Origin: DATFDN01 sp049591635 | Lineage (GTDB): Bacteria; Pseudomonadota; Alphaproteobacteria; Acetobacterales; Acetobacteraceae | Assembly: GCA_049591635.1 (NCBI GenBank) | Contig: JBAWFF010000493.1 | Span: 1-5,850, forward strand | Length of the DNA: 5,850 bases | Direction of reading: 5' to 3' | Part shown: one piece after another, positions 1-5,051 of the stretch | Position numbering within the stretch: position 1 is the stretch's first letter | Layout: the number at the start of each line of letters is the position of its first letter | Notes under the pieces: generated by a model | Told to the model about the DNA's origin: nothing | The model's input: the letters and a program-made list of their open reading frames with translations, nothing else | Database searches by the model: none | Made by a program: the position numbers and the translations under genes

Positions 1-2
1 CC

Positions 3-1415
3 GCCGGCGGACTCGCCGCGCGCGGCATCGTCGCGGGCGAGCGTATCCTGCTGCACGCGCGCAACTCCCCGGCCCTGCTGGAGACGATGTGGGCCGCGTG
101 GATGCTCGGCGCCGTGTGGGTGCCGACCAATTTCCGGCTGACACCGTCGGAGGTTGCGTACCTGGCAGACTCCTCGGGGGCGGCGGCGCACATCGTCGAC
201 GCGGCGTTCCCCGAGCACGCGGCGGCGGCACGCACGGCCAACCCGGCGATGCGGCTGGAGGTCGCGCTGGGCGGCGATGAAGGACTTACCTGGGAGGCAC
301 TGACGGCGGCCGAGCCCCTGGCGCGCCCCGCCGATGTCGGGCGCGACCATCCGGCGTGGTTCTTCTACACCTCCGGCACGACCGGCCGGCCCAAGGCGGG
401 GGTGCTCACGCATGGACAGATGCAGTTCGTGGTGAACAACCACCTCGCCGACCTGATGCCGGGAACGACCGAGCGCGATGTCTCGCTCGTCGTCGCGCCA
501 TTGTCGCATGGCGCGGGCGTGCACGCGCTGGTCCAGGCGCCGCGCGGCGCGGCGAGCGTGCTGCTGGCGGGCGAGCGGTTCGATGTGGAGGAGGCGTGGC
601 GCCTGGTCGAGCGCCATCGCGTGACCAACATGTTCACGGTGCCGACGATCCTCACCATGCTGACCCGCCACGAGGCGGTGGACCGGGTGGATCATTCCTC
701 CTTGCGCTACGTGATCTATGCCGGGGCGCCGATGTATCGGGCCGATCAGCGTCACGCGGAGGAGAAGCTGGGCGAGGTGCTGGTGCAGTACTACGGCATG
801 GGCGAGGTGACGGGGGCCATCACCGTGCTGCCGCCTTCGCTGCACAGCCTCGACGACGCGGCGATGGCGGTCGGCAGCTGCGGCTATCCGCGCACCGGCA
901 TGGACGTGGCGATCCTCGATGCCAACGGTGAACGGATGGCCGACGGCGAGAGCGGCGAGATCTGCGTGCGCGGCCCCGGCGTGTTCGCGGGCTATTTCAA
1001 CAATCCCGAGGCGGACGCGAAGGCGTTCGCCGATGGCTGGTTCCATACCGGCGACCTCGGGCACATGGATGCGCGCGGCTTCGTCTACATCACCGGGCGC
1101 GCCTCGGACATGTACATCTCCGGCGGCTCCAACGTCTATCCGCGCGAGATCGAGGAGGCGCTGCTCACGCATCCGGCGGTCGCCGAGGCGTGCGTCGTGG
1201 GACTGCCGCATCCGAAATGGGGCGAGAGCGGGGTCGCCGTGCTGGTGACGCGCGCGCCGGTCGCCGAGGCGGAGTTGCTGGCCCATGTCGAAGGACGGCT
1301 CGCCCGCTACAAACTCCCGGCGCGCTTCGTGTTCTGGCCCGAGTTGCCGAAATCGGGGTACGGGAAGGTGACCAAGCGCGAGGTGAAGCGGATGCTGGAG
1401 GACGCGGATGGCTGA
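3..1415 (+). CDS. AMP-forming acyl-CoA synthetase, 5' end missing
   Basis: Adenylate-forming ligase (ANL superfamily) that activates a carboxylic acid with ATP and transfers it to CoA; the substrate cannot be read from the sequence. The frame is open from base 3, upstream of the first ATG at 87, and those codons fit the family's N-terminal region, so the gene runs in from the left and the ATG at 87 is internal. About 470 residues are visible; the family is usually 500-550, so perhaps 30-60 are missing. Motifs seen: the ATP-phosphate loop YTSGTTGRPKAG (from base 366), the A5 motif YYGMGE (789-806), WFHTGDLG, the hinge region GRASDMYISGGSNVYP (from 1095), and a C-terminal GYGK whose Lys (codon 1365-1367) sits where the adenylation lysine is expected. 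A5 has Gly where YGxTE enzymes have Thr; I believe this is typical of one alphaproteobacterial subgroup. The last 8 bases overlap the next gene. Confidence 0.93.
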   Translation, partial: AGGLAARGIVAGERILLHARNSPALLETMWAAWMLGAVWVPTNFRLTPSEVAYLADSSGAAAHIVDAAFPEHAAAARTANPAMRLEVALGGDEGLTWEALTAAEPLARPADVGRDHPAWFFYTSGTTGRPKAGVLTHGQMQFVVNNHLADLMPGTTERDVSLVVAPLSHGAGVHALVQAPRGAASVLLAGERFDVEEAWRLVERHRVTNMFTVPTILTMLTRHEAVDRVDHSSLRYVIYAGAPMYRADQRHAEEKLGEVLVQYYGMGEVTGAITVLPPSLHSLDDAAMAVGSCGYPRTGMDVAILDANGERMADGESGEICVRGPGVFAGYFNNPEADAKAFADGWFHTGDLGHMDARGFVYITGRASDMYISGGSNVYPREIEEALLTHPAVAEACVVGLPHPKWGESGVAVLVTRAPVAEAELLAHVEGRLARYKLPARFVFWPELPKSGYGKVTKREVKRMLEDADG

Positions 1416-1770
1416 CGCCCCGAAGGACACCGCCCTTATCGCCGACTGGCACGCGCATATCTATTACGACCCGGAGCATACGAAGGCGCGGGCAAGCCAG
1501 GTGCGTGACTGGATCGAGCAACGCTTCGCGGTGCGGATGGGGCGGATGCACGATGTGCCCGTGGGCCCGCATCCCTCCGCGATGTTTCAGATCGCGTTCC
1601 CCCCGGAGGTGTTTCCGGCCGTCGTCCCTTGGCTGGCGCTGAACCGGCTTGGGCTGAACGTGCTGGTGCATCCGCAATCCGGCCGGCCGCGCGATGACCA
1701 CCTGCTGCACGCGATGTGGCTTGGGGAGAAGTTGCCGTTGAAGGGCCACGTGCTGCCCGAGAGCGACTAA
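1408..1770 (+). CDS. DOPA 4,5-dioxygenase-family protein
   Basis: A 120-residue protein of the small DOPA 4,5-dioxygenase family (the fungal DodA type, unrelated to LigB-type extradiol enzymes). Family members open the catechol ring of L-DOPA or similar substrates using non-haem iron. Signature blocks seen: DWHAHIYYDP at residues 13-22, PHPSAMFQIAF at 54-64, and VLVHPQSGRPRDDHLLHAMW at 85-104. They carry conserved histidines at 15, 17, 55, 88, 98 and 101, some of which should bind the metal. There is no signal peptide, so it is probably cytoplasmic. The ATG overlaps the upstream acyl-CoA synthetase stop by 8 bases and is preceded by GGAGG at 1397-1401 with 6 bases between, which supports both the start and translational coupling. 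The family assignment is strong; the true substrate is unknown, and many bacterial members have no assigned reaction. Confidence 0.88.
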   Translation: MADAPKDTALIADWHAHIYYDPEHTKARASQVRDWIEQRFAVRMGRMHDVPVGPHPSAMFQIAFPPEVFPAVVPWLALNRLGLNVLVHPQSGRPRDDHLLHAMWLGEKLPLKGHVLPESD

Positions 1771-1780
1771 GATCACTTTC

Positions 1781-1890
1781 ACCTCTCCCTTTGGGAGAGG
1801 TCGGCGCGAAGCGCCGGGTGAGGGTCTCGCCAGACCGCGGCACCCTCACCCGCCGCGCCGAGGCGCTGCGACCTCTCCCGAAGGGAGAGG
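1781..1890. repeat. Composite palindromic intergenic repeat
   Basis: A dense nested palindrome in the 150-bp gap between the dioxygenase and the hydroxy-acid dehydrogenase. Left hairpin: CCTCTCCC (1782-1789), loop TTT, GGGAGAGG (1793-1800). Next hairpin: CGGCGC (1802-1807), loop GAA, GCGCCG (1811-1816). Central pair: GGGTGAGGGT (1816-1825) with ACCCTCACCC (1842-1851). Then a GCGCC/GGCGC pair (1855-1866). Right hairpin: CCTCTCCC (1872-1879), loop GAA, GGGAGAGG (1883-1890). The right half is close to the reverse complement of the left, giving one long imperfect inverted repeat of about 110 bp. It resembles repetitive extragenic palindromes found in many copies in alphaproteobacterial genomes (from memory). 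In RNA it could act as a transcription barrier or 3'-end stabiliser, but no T-run follows. Confidence 0.8.
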
Positions 1891-1920
1891 CGAAGGTATA
1901 CACTAAGAGGAAAACACCGA

Positions 1921-3123
1921 ATGCCCGCAATCGACCGCTGCTACAATGTCGCCGACCTCCGCCTCGCGGCCCAGCGGCGGCTGCCGCGCGGGGTGTTCGA
2001 CTTCGTCGATCGCGGTACCGAGGACGAGGTCGCGCTGCGCAACAACCGCGCCGCGTTCGAGAAGATCAAGCTGCGACATCGCGCGCTGATGGATGTGTCG
2101 GGCCGAACGATGGCCACCACGCTGTTCGGCAAGCCCGCCGCGATGCCGCTCGCCATCGCGCCGACCGGTGCGGCCGGCCTCTGCTGGCACGAGGGCGAGC
2201 TGGAACTCGCCAAGGCGGCGGCGGCGGCCAAGGTGCCGTTCACGCTGGCGACCAGCGCGATGACCTCGATGGAGAAGATCGCCAAGGACGCCGGCGGGCG
2301 GCTGTGGTTTCAGCTCTATGTCTGGAAGCAGCGGGAGCTGTCCTACCAGCTCATCGAGCGGGCGCAGCGCGCCGGGTTCGAGGCGCTGATCGTCACCACG
2401 GACACGATCGTCCCGCCCAACCGCGAGTACAACCCGCGCAACGGATTCTTGTTGCCGTTCCACCCGACGCCGCGCTTCGTCGCCGACATCGCCCGCCATC
2501 CGCGCTGGGCCTCCGCCGTGCTGATGAAATACCTCACCACGATCGGGATGCCCCGCAACGAGAACTATCCCGATCCGTATCGCCGTCCGATCACCGGCGA
2601 CGCGGCGACCAAGGAGGTCATGCGCCAGGACAGCCTGAGCTGGGACGACATCCGCATCTTCCGCGACAAATGGCCCGGCATCCTGATGGTCAAGGGCATC
2701 AACCGCCCCGACGACGCGGTGCGCGCCATCGAGTACGGCGTCGATGGGATCATCGTCTCCAACCACGGCGGACGGAACATGGACAGCGCCGTCGCCTCGA
2801 TCGACGCACTGCCCGAGATCGCCGAGGCGGTGGGCGATCGGGGGACGGTGATCCTCGATTCCGGAGTGCGCCGGGGATCGGACATCGTGAAGGCGCTGGC
2901 GCTGGGCGCCAAGGCGGTGCTGACCGGGCGTGCGACGCTCTACGGCACCGCCGTCGCCGGACAGGCCGGGGCGGCGCACGCGCTCGGGGTGCTGCGCAAG
3001 GAGATGGACAACACGATGGCCTACACCGGCTGCCGCGGCGTGGACGAGATCACGCCCGATATCTTCTTCGGCGGGCGCGACGGCAGCAACCGGCTGCGCG
3101 ATCGGGCGTTGGCGGCTGACTGA
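1921..3123 (+). CDS. FMN-dependent alpha-hydroxy-acid dehydrogenase/oxidase
   Basis: A 400-residue member of the glycolate oxidase / L-lactate dehydrogenase / mandelate dehydrogenase family: an FMN TIM barrel that oxidises L-2-hydroxy acids to 2-oxo acids, passing electrons to oxygen or the respiratory chain. Active-site residues seen: Tyr133 in FQLYVW, Arg168, Lys258 in VKG, the catalytic base His282 with Arg285 in SNHGGR, the FMN-phosphate segment DSGVRRG (313-319) and TGRATLYG (335-342). The N-terminal substrate-binding Tyr (Tyr24 of spinach glycolate oxidase) is Phe28 here. No signal peptide is seen. A segment at about 200-240, between barrel elements, corresponds to the variable loop that anchors some relatives to the membrane, so membrane association is possible. 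The start is supported by AGAGG at 1906-1910, ten bases upstream. The GDH gene follows after 11 bp, indicating an operon. Substrate (lactate, glycolate, mandelate, 2-hydroxyglutarate or other) is undetermined, so no symbol is given. Confidence 0.93.
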   Translation: MPAIDRCYNVADLRLAAQRRLPRGVFDFVDRGTEDEVALRNNRAAFEKIKLRHRALMDVSGRTMATTLFGKPAAMPLAIAPTGAAGLCWHEGELELAKAAAAAKVPFTLATSAMTSMEKIAKDAGGRLWFQLYVWKQRELSYQLIERAQRAGFEALIVTTDTIVPPNREYNPRNGFLLPFHPTPRFVADIARHPRWASAVLMKYLTTIGMPRNENYPDPYRRPITGDAATKEVMRQDSLSWDDIRIFRDKWPGILMVKGINRPDDAVRAIEYGVDGIIVSNHGGRNMDSAVASIDALPEIAEAVGDRGTVILDSGVRRGSDIVKALALGAKAVLTGRATLYGTAVAGQAGAAHALGVLRKEMDNTMAYTGCRGVDEITPDIFFGGRDGSNRLRDRALAAD

Positions 3124-3134
3124 GGGGGTACCCC

Positions 3135-4391
3135 ATGTCGATCTACACCGGTCCCGTCTTCGAGATGGCCCGGACCCAGTTCGGCGTCATCGCCGACTAC
3201 CTCGAGATCCCGACCGATGAGCGCGATCGGCTGCTCTACCCCAAGCGCGGGATCACGGTGTCCTGTCCGATCCATATGGAAGATGGGCGGGTGGCGGTGT
3301 TCGAGGGCTACCGGGTGCAGCACCATCTGACGCTCGGCCCGACCAAGGGCGGCACGCGCTACGCGACCAACCTCCACATCGGCGAGGTGGCCGCGCTGGC
3401 GATCTGGATGAGCTGGAAATGCGCGCTCGCGGGGCTGCCGTACGGCGGCGCCAAGGGCGGCATCACCGTCGATCCGTACGCGCTGACGCCGCACGAATTG
3501 GAGGCGGTCTCGCGGCGCTACATGCAGGAGATGATCCCCTTCGTCGGTCCCCATATCGACGTGATGGCGCCCGACATGGGCACCAACGAGCAGGTGATGG
3601 CGTGGTTCATGGACACCTATTCCATGTATCAGGGCAAGACGGTGACCGAGATCGTCACCGGCAAGCCGGTCGCCTGCGGCGGCACCGAGGGGCGCCGGGA
3701 GGCGACCGGGCGCGGCGTCGCCTATCTGATCAACCGCGCGCTGGAGCGGATCGGGCTGGCGGCGGTTGGAGCCACCGCGATCATCCAGGGGTTCGGCAAC
3801 GTGGGCAGCGTCGCCGCGCAGTCGCTCGCCGAGCGCGGGGTGAAGATCATCGGCGTCGCCGACCACACCGCCTGCTATTTCGACCCCAAGGGGCTCGATG
3901 TCGCCGCGCTGGCGCGCCACGCGGGCGAGCACCGCGTGCTGGCGGGATTTTCCAACGAACTGGCCTTCGATCCGGCCGAGTTGCTGGTCCAGCCATGCGA
4001 CATCCTGGTGCCGTCGGCGATGGAGCGGGTGATCGACGCCGCGACGGCGGCGCGGCTGCAATGCCGGGTGCTGGCCGAGGGCGCCAACGGGCCGACGACG
4101 CCGGATGCCGACGAGGTGCTGGCCGGGCGGCCGGAAATCTTTGTCATCCCCGACATCCTCTGCAATGCCGGCGGCGTGGTCGTCAGCTATTTCGAGTGGG
4201 TGCAGGACCTCCAGCAGTTCTTCTGGGACGAGCGGGAGGTGATGAGCAAGCTGTACCATGTCCTCGATGGCGCCTTCGCCGAGGTCATGATGCGGGCGGA
4301 ACGCGACAAGGTGACGCACCGGACGGCCGCGATGGCGATCGGGGTCGACAAGGTGCGCGGCGCCAAGCAGACGCGCGGATTGTTTCCCTAG
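3135..4391 (+). CDS. Glutamate dehydrogenase (Glu/Leu/Phe/Val family)
   Basis: A 418-residue hexameric-type amino-acid dehydrogenase that interconverts L-glutamate with 2-oxoglutarate and ammonia; cytoplasmic. The N-terminal substrate domain contains GPTKGGTRY (Lys71), Lys95, the family signature LPYGGAKGG with catalytic Lys107, and APDMGTN with Asp147. The spacings Lys71-Lys95-Lys107-Asp147 (24, 12, 40) equal those of Lys89, Lys113, Lys125 and Asp165 in Clostridium symbiosum GDH. Ser351 in VVVSYFEWVQ fits the serine that, with the first Lys, holds the glutamate side-chain carboxylate, which favours glutamate over Leu/Phe/Val; those enzymes are also shorter. The Rossmann motif GFGNVG is at 219-224, and Asp243 at the end of the second strand suggests NAD rather than NADP (weaker inference). 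The ribosome binding site AGGGGG (3123-3128) begins on the last base of the upstream stop, six bases before ATG, so it is probably co-transcribed with the hydroxy-acid enzyme. Confidence 0.93.
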   Translation: MSIYTGPVFEMARTQFGVIADYLEIPTDERDRLLYPKRGITVSCPIHMEDGRVAVFEGYRVQHHLTLGPTKGGTRYATNLHIGEVAALAIWMSWKCALAGLPYGGAKGGITVDPYALTPHELEAVSRRYMQEMIPFVGPHIDVMAPDMGTNEQVMAWFMDTYSMYQGKTVTEIVTGKPVACGGTEGRREATGRGVAYLINRALERIGLAAVGATAIIQGFGNVGSVAAQSLAERGVKIIGVADHTACYFDPKGLDVAALARHAGEHRVLAGFSNELAFDPAELLVQPCDILVPSAMERVIDAATAARLQCRVLAEGANGPTTPDADEVLAGRPEIFVIPDILCNAGGVVVSYFEWVQDLQQFFWDEREVMSKLYHVLDGAFAEVMMRAERDKVTHRTAAMAIGVDKVRGAKQTRGLFP

Positions 4392-4400
4392 GCTCGCCGC

Positions 4401-4430
4401 TTGCCGTGCGGCCCGTGCGGCGCCTAGAAC
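4401..4430 (+). promoter_or_regulatory. Possible promoter for the RidA-family gene
   Basis: In the 65-bp gap, TTGCCG (4401-4406) and TAGAAC (4425-4430), 18 bases apart, each match four of six bases of the sigma-70 -35 and -10 consensus. This would start transcription near 4437 and leave a leader of about 20 bases before the GTG at 4457. It overlaps a tandem 9-bp repeat and a short hairpin, so it is only a candidate; read-through from the GDH gene is an equally good explanation. Confidence 0.35.
4404..4421 (+). repeat. Tandem 9-bp direct repeat
   Basis: CCGTGCGGC occurs twice head to tail (4404-4412 and 4413-4421) between the GDH stop and the RidA start. It lies in the spacer of the possible promoter, where a two-copy repeat could be a regulator half-site pair or simple slippage. 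Confidence 0.6.
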
Positions 4431-4436
4431 CGCCGC
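4417..4436 (+). other. Six-base-pair hairpin between GDH and RidA genes
   Basis: GCGGCG (4417-4422) pairs perfectly with CGCCGC (4431-4436) around the 8-base loop CCTAGAAC, and TT then C-rich sequence follows. There is no T-run, so it is a poor intrinsic terminator. It could partly uncouple the RidA gene from the operon or stabilise the GDH 3' end, but it may also be incidental in GC-rich DNA. Confidence 0.35.
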
Positions 4437-4445
4437 TTCCCCACC

Positions 4446-4451
4446 AGGAGG
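4446..4451 (+). promoter_or_regulatory. Ribosome binding site that fixes the GTG start of the RidA gene
   Basis: AGGAGG, a perfect anti-Shine-Dalgarno match, lies five bases before GTG at 4457. Translation from this GTG gives a protein of exactly RidA length. Confidence 0.8.
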
Positions 4452-4456
4452 CGTCC

Positions 4457-4807
4457 GTGAGCAAGATCACCCGTACCGAGCCGAACAAGATTCTCTCGAA
4501 GGCCGTGGAGCACCACGGTTTCGTCTTCCTCGCGGGGATCACCGGGCGTGACTCGTCCGCCGGCGTCAAGGCACAGACGACCGACATCCTGACTCAGATC
4601 GACCATTTGCTGGAGACGCACGGCACCGACAAGACGCAGCTGCTTCACGCGCAGATCTGGGTGAAGGACATCCGTGACCGCGATGCGATGAACGAGGTCT
4701 GGACCGCTTGGCTGCCGAAGGATGGCGCGCCGGTGCGAGCGTGCGTGCAGGCCGACCTGGCCGATCCGCGACTGCTGGTTGAAATCATGGTCACGGCCTG
4801 CAAGTAG
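4457..4807 (+). CDS. RidA-family (YjgF/YER057c/UK114) protein
   Basis: A 116-residue protein of the Rid superfamily. Characterised RidA enzymes hydrolyse reactive enamine/imine intermediates such as 2-aminoacrylate to 2-oxo acids and ammonia, protecting PLP enzymes. The hallmarks are present: Arg94 in PVRACV and Glu109 in LLVEI, separated by 15 residues exactly like Arg105 and Glu120 of E. coli RidA, with Asn79 in MNEVW matching the conserved Asn88 region. Length is slightly below the usual 125-130. No signal peptide is seen, so it is cytoplasmic and, by family, a trimer. The start is GTG with a perfect AGGAGG five bases upstream; the frame stays open upstream, but those codons read out of frame through the GDH gene. 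Its position 65 bp after glutamate dehydrogenase fits imine/2-oxo-acid chemistry. Whether it is RidA proper or another Rid subgroup is not settled. Confidence 0.9.
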   Translation: MSKITRTEPNKILSKAVEHHGFVFLAGITGRDSSAGVKAQTTDILTQIDHLLETHGTDKTQLLHAQIWVKDIRDRDAMNEVWTAWLPKDGAPVRACVQADLADPRLLVEIMVTACK

Positions 4808-4810
4808 CCC

Positions 4811-4833
4811 GGCCGGCGAATCGCCGAGCCTTT
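4811..4833 (+). terminator. Possible intrinsic terminator after the RidA gene
   Basis: Four bases after the stop, GGC CGGCG (4811-4818) pairs with CGCCG A GCC (4822-4830), giving an 8-bp GC stem with one bulged A and a 3-base loop, followed by TTT (4831-4833). The short T-run makes it weak, but its place at the end of the metabolic cluster, just before a regulatory region, fits a terminator. Confidence 0.45.
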
Positions 4834-4848
4834 GTGACCTGGATCACA
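4833..4848. promoter_or_regulatory. CRP/FNR-family operator-like palindrome
   Basis: TGTGACCTGGATCACA is an exact match to the E. coli CRP consensus TGTGA-N6-TCACA, and T-rich flanks extend the match. It lies 25 bp after the RidA-family stop and about 200 bp upstream of the CHAP gene, in the non-coding stretch. If functional, the likely target is the CHAP gene or an unseen transcript starting near 4880-4905. Which CRP/FNR-family regulator the host has cannot be told from this window; some alphaproteobacterial relatives prefer other half-sites. Confidence 0.6.
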
Positions 4849-4920
4849 GTTTCGTCGAGTCGCGGAACCATTTTCCATCGCGTTTGCGTGAGCATAGGAG
4901 AATAGTCGGCTTCCCGGCGC

Positions 4921-4929
4921 TTATCCACA
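4921..4929 (+). promoter_or_regulatory. Exact DnaA-box 9-mer
   Basis: TTATCCACA equals the strongest E. coli DnaA-box sequence (R1 type). It is a single copy about 120 bp upstream of the CHAP gene, with no cluster of further boxes, so it is not evidence for a replication origin. DnaA also acts as a transcription factor in alphaproteobacteria, so a regulatory role is possible; so is chance. Confidence 0.4.
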
Positions 4930-4930
4930 C

Positions 4931-4962
4931 CCCCGTATGGGGAAAATTCGCCTTTTAGGCGA
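4931..4962 (+). other. Two adjacent small hairpins upstream of the CHAP gene
   Basis: CCCC (4931-4934) GTAT GGGG (4939-4942) is followed by AAAA and then TCGCC (4948-4952) TTTTA GGCGA (4958-4962). They begin two bases after the DnaA-box 9-mer. They may be leader structure or protein-binding dyads if the CHAP transcript starts upstream of them; no function can be assigned. Confidence 0.35.
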
Positions 4963-5038
4963 GTTGCCGTCGTTTTGCGGGTTGTCAGACCTGCAATGCT
5001 GGGCCTACCCAAACACAAGGCTTAGCGAACGAACCAGC

Positions 5039-5044
5039 GGAGGT
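5039..5044 (+). promoter_or_regulatory. Ribosome binding site that chooses the CHAP start
   Basis: GGAGGT ends seven bases before ATG at 5052. The alternative GTG at 5043 overlaps this motif and has no site of its own, so ATG 5052 is preferred. Confidence 0.7.
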
Positions 5045-5051
5045 GAGGCGG

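Noticed and set aside
1716..3119. Long open frame on the + strand running through the palindromic repeat and across the hydroxy-acid gene
   Set aside because: It is out of frame with the clear FMN-enzyme gene, and its product is Arg/Ala-rich with no recognisable domain: a shadow of GC-rich coding DNA.
3125..3134. GGGGTACCCC palindrome directly before the GDH start codon
   Set aside because: It has no loop, so it cannot fold as an RNA hairpin, and its G-run is explained by the ribosome binding site.
3021..4319. Long minus-strand open frame opposite the GDH gene
   Set aside because: It is antisense to a gene with intact catalytic motifs; the translation is His/Arg/Asp-rich with no recognisable domain, as expected from GC-rich codon bias.
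4818..4861. GAATC (4818-4822) and GAGTC (4857-4861) flanking the CRP-like site, as CcrM/GcrA cell-cycle sites
   Set aside because: GANTC occurs many more times in this window, including inside coding regions, so these two copies are not distinctive.
4864..4884. GGAAC (4864-4868) with CGTT (4881-4884), resembling an EcfG general-stress promoter
   Set aside because: The gap is 12 bases, whereas EcfG-type promoters need about 16-18, so the two elements are not correctly spaced.
4921..4929. The DnaA box as part of a chromosomal or plasmid origin
   Set aside because: Only one box is visible, with no box cluster, AT-rich unwinding region or replication genes nearby.
4982..5010. TTGTCA (4982-4987) as a -35 element for the CHAP gene
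   Set aside because: The -35 match is fair, but the sequence 17-18 bases downstream (CTACCC/TACCCA) matches the -10 consensus poorly, so I do not call a promoter.
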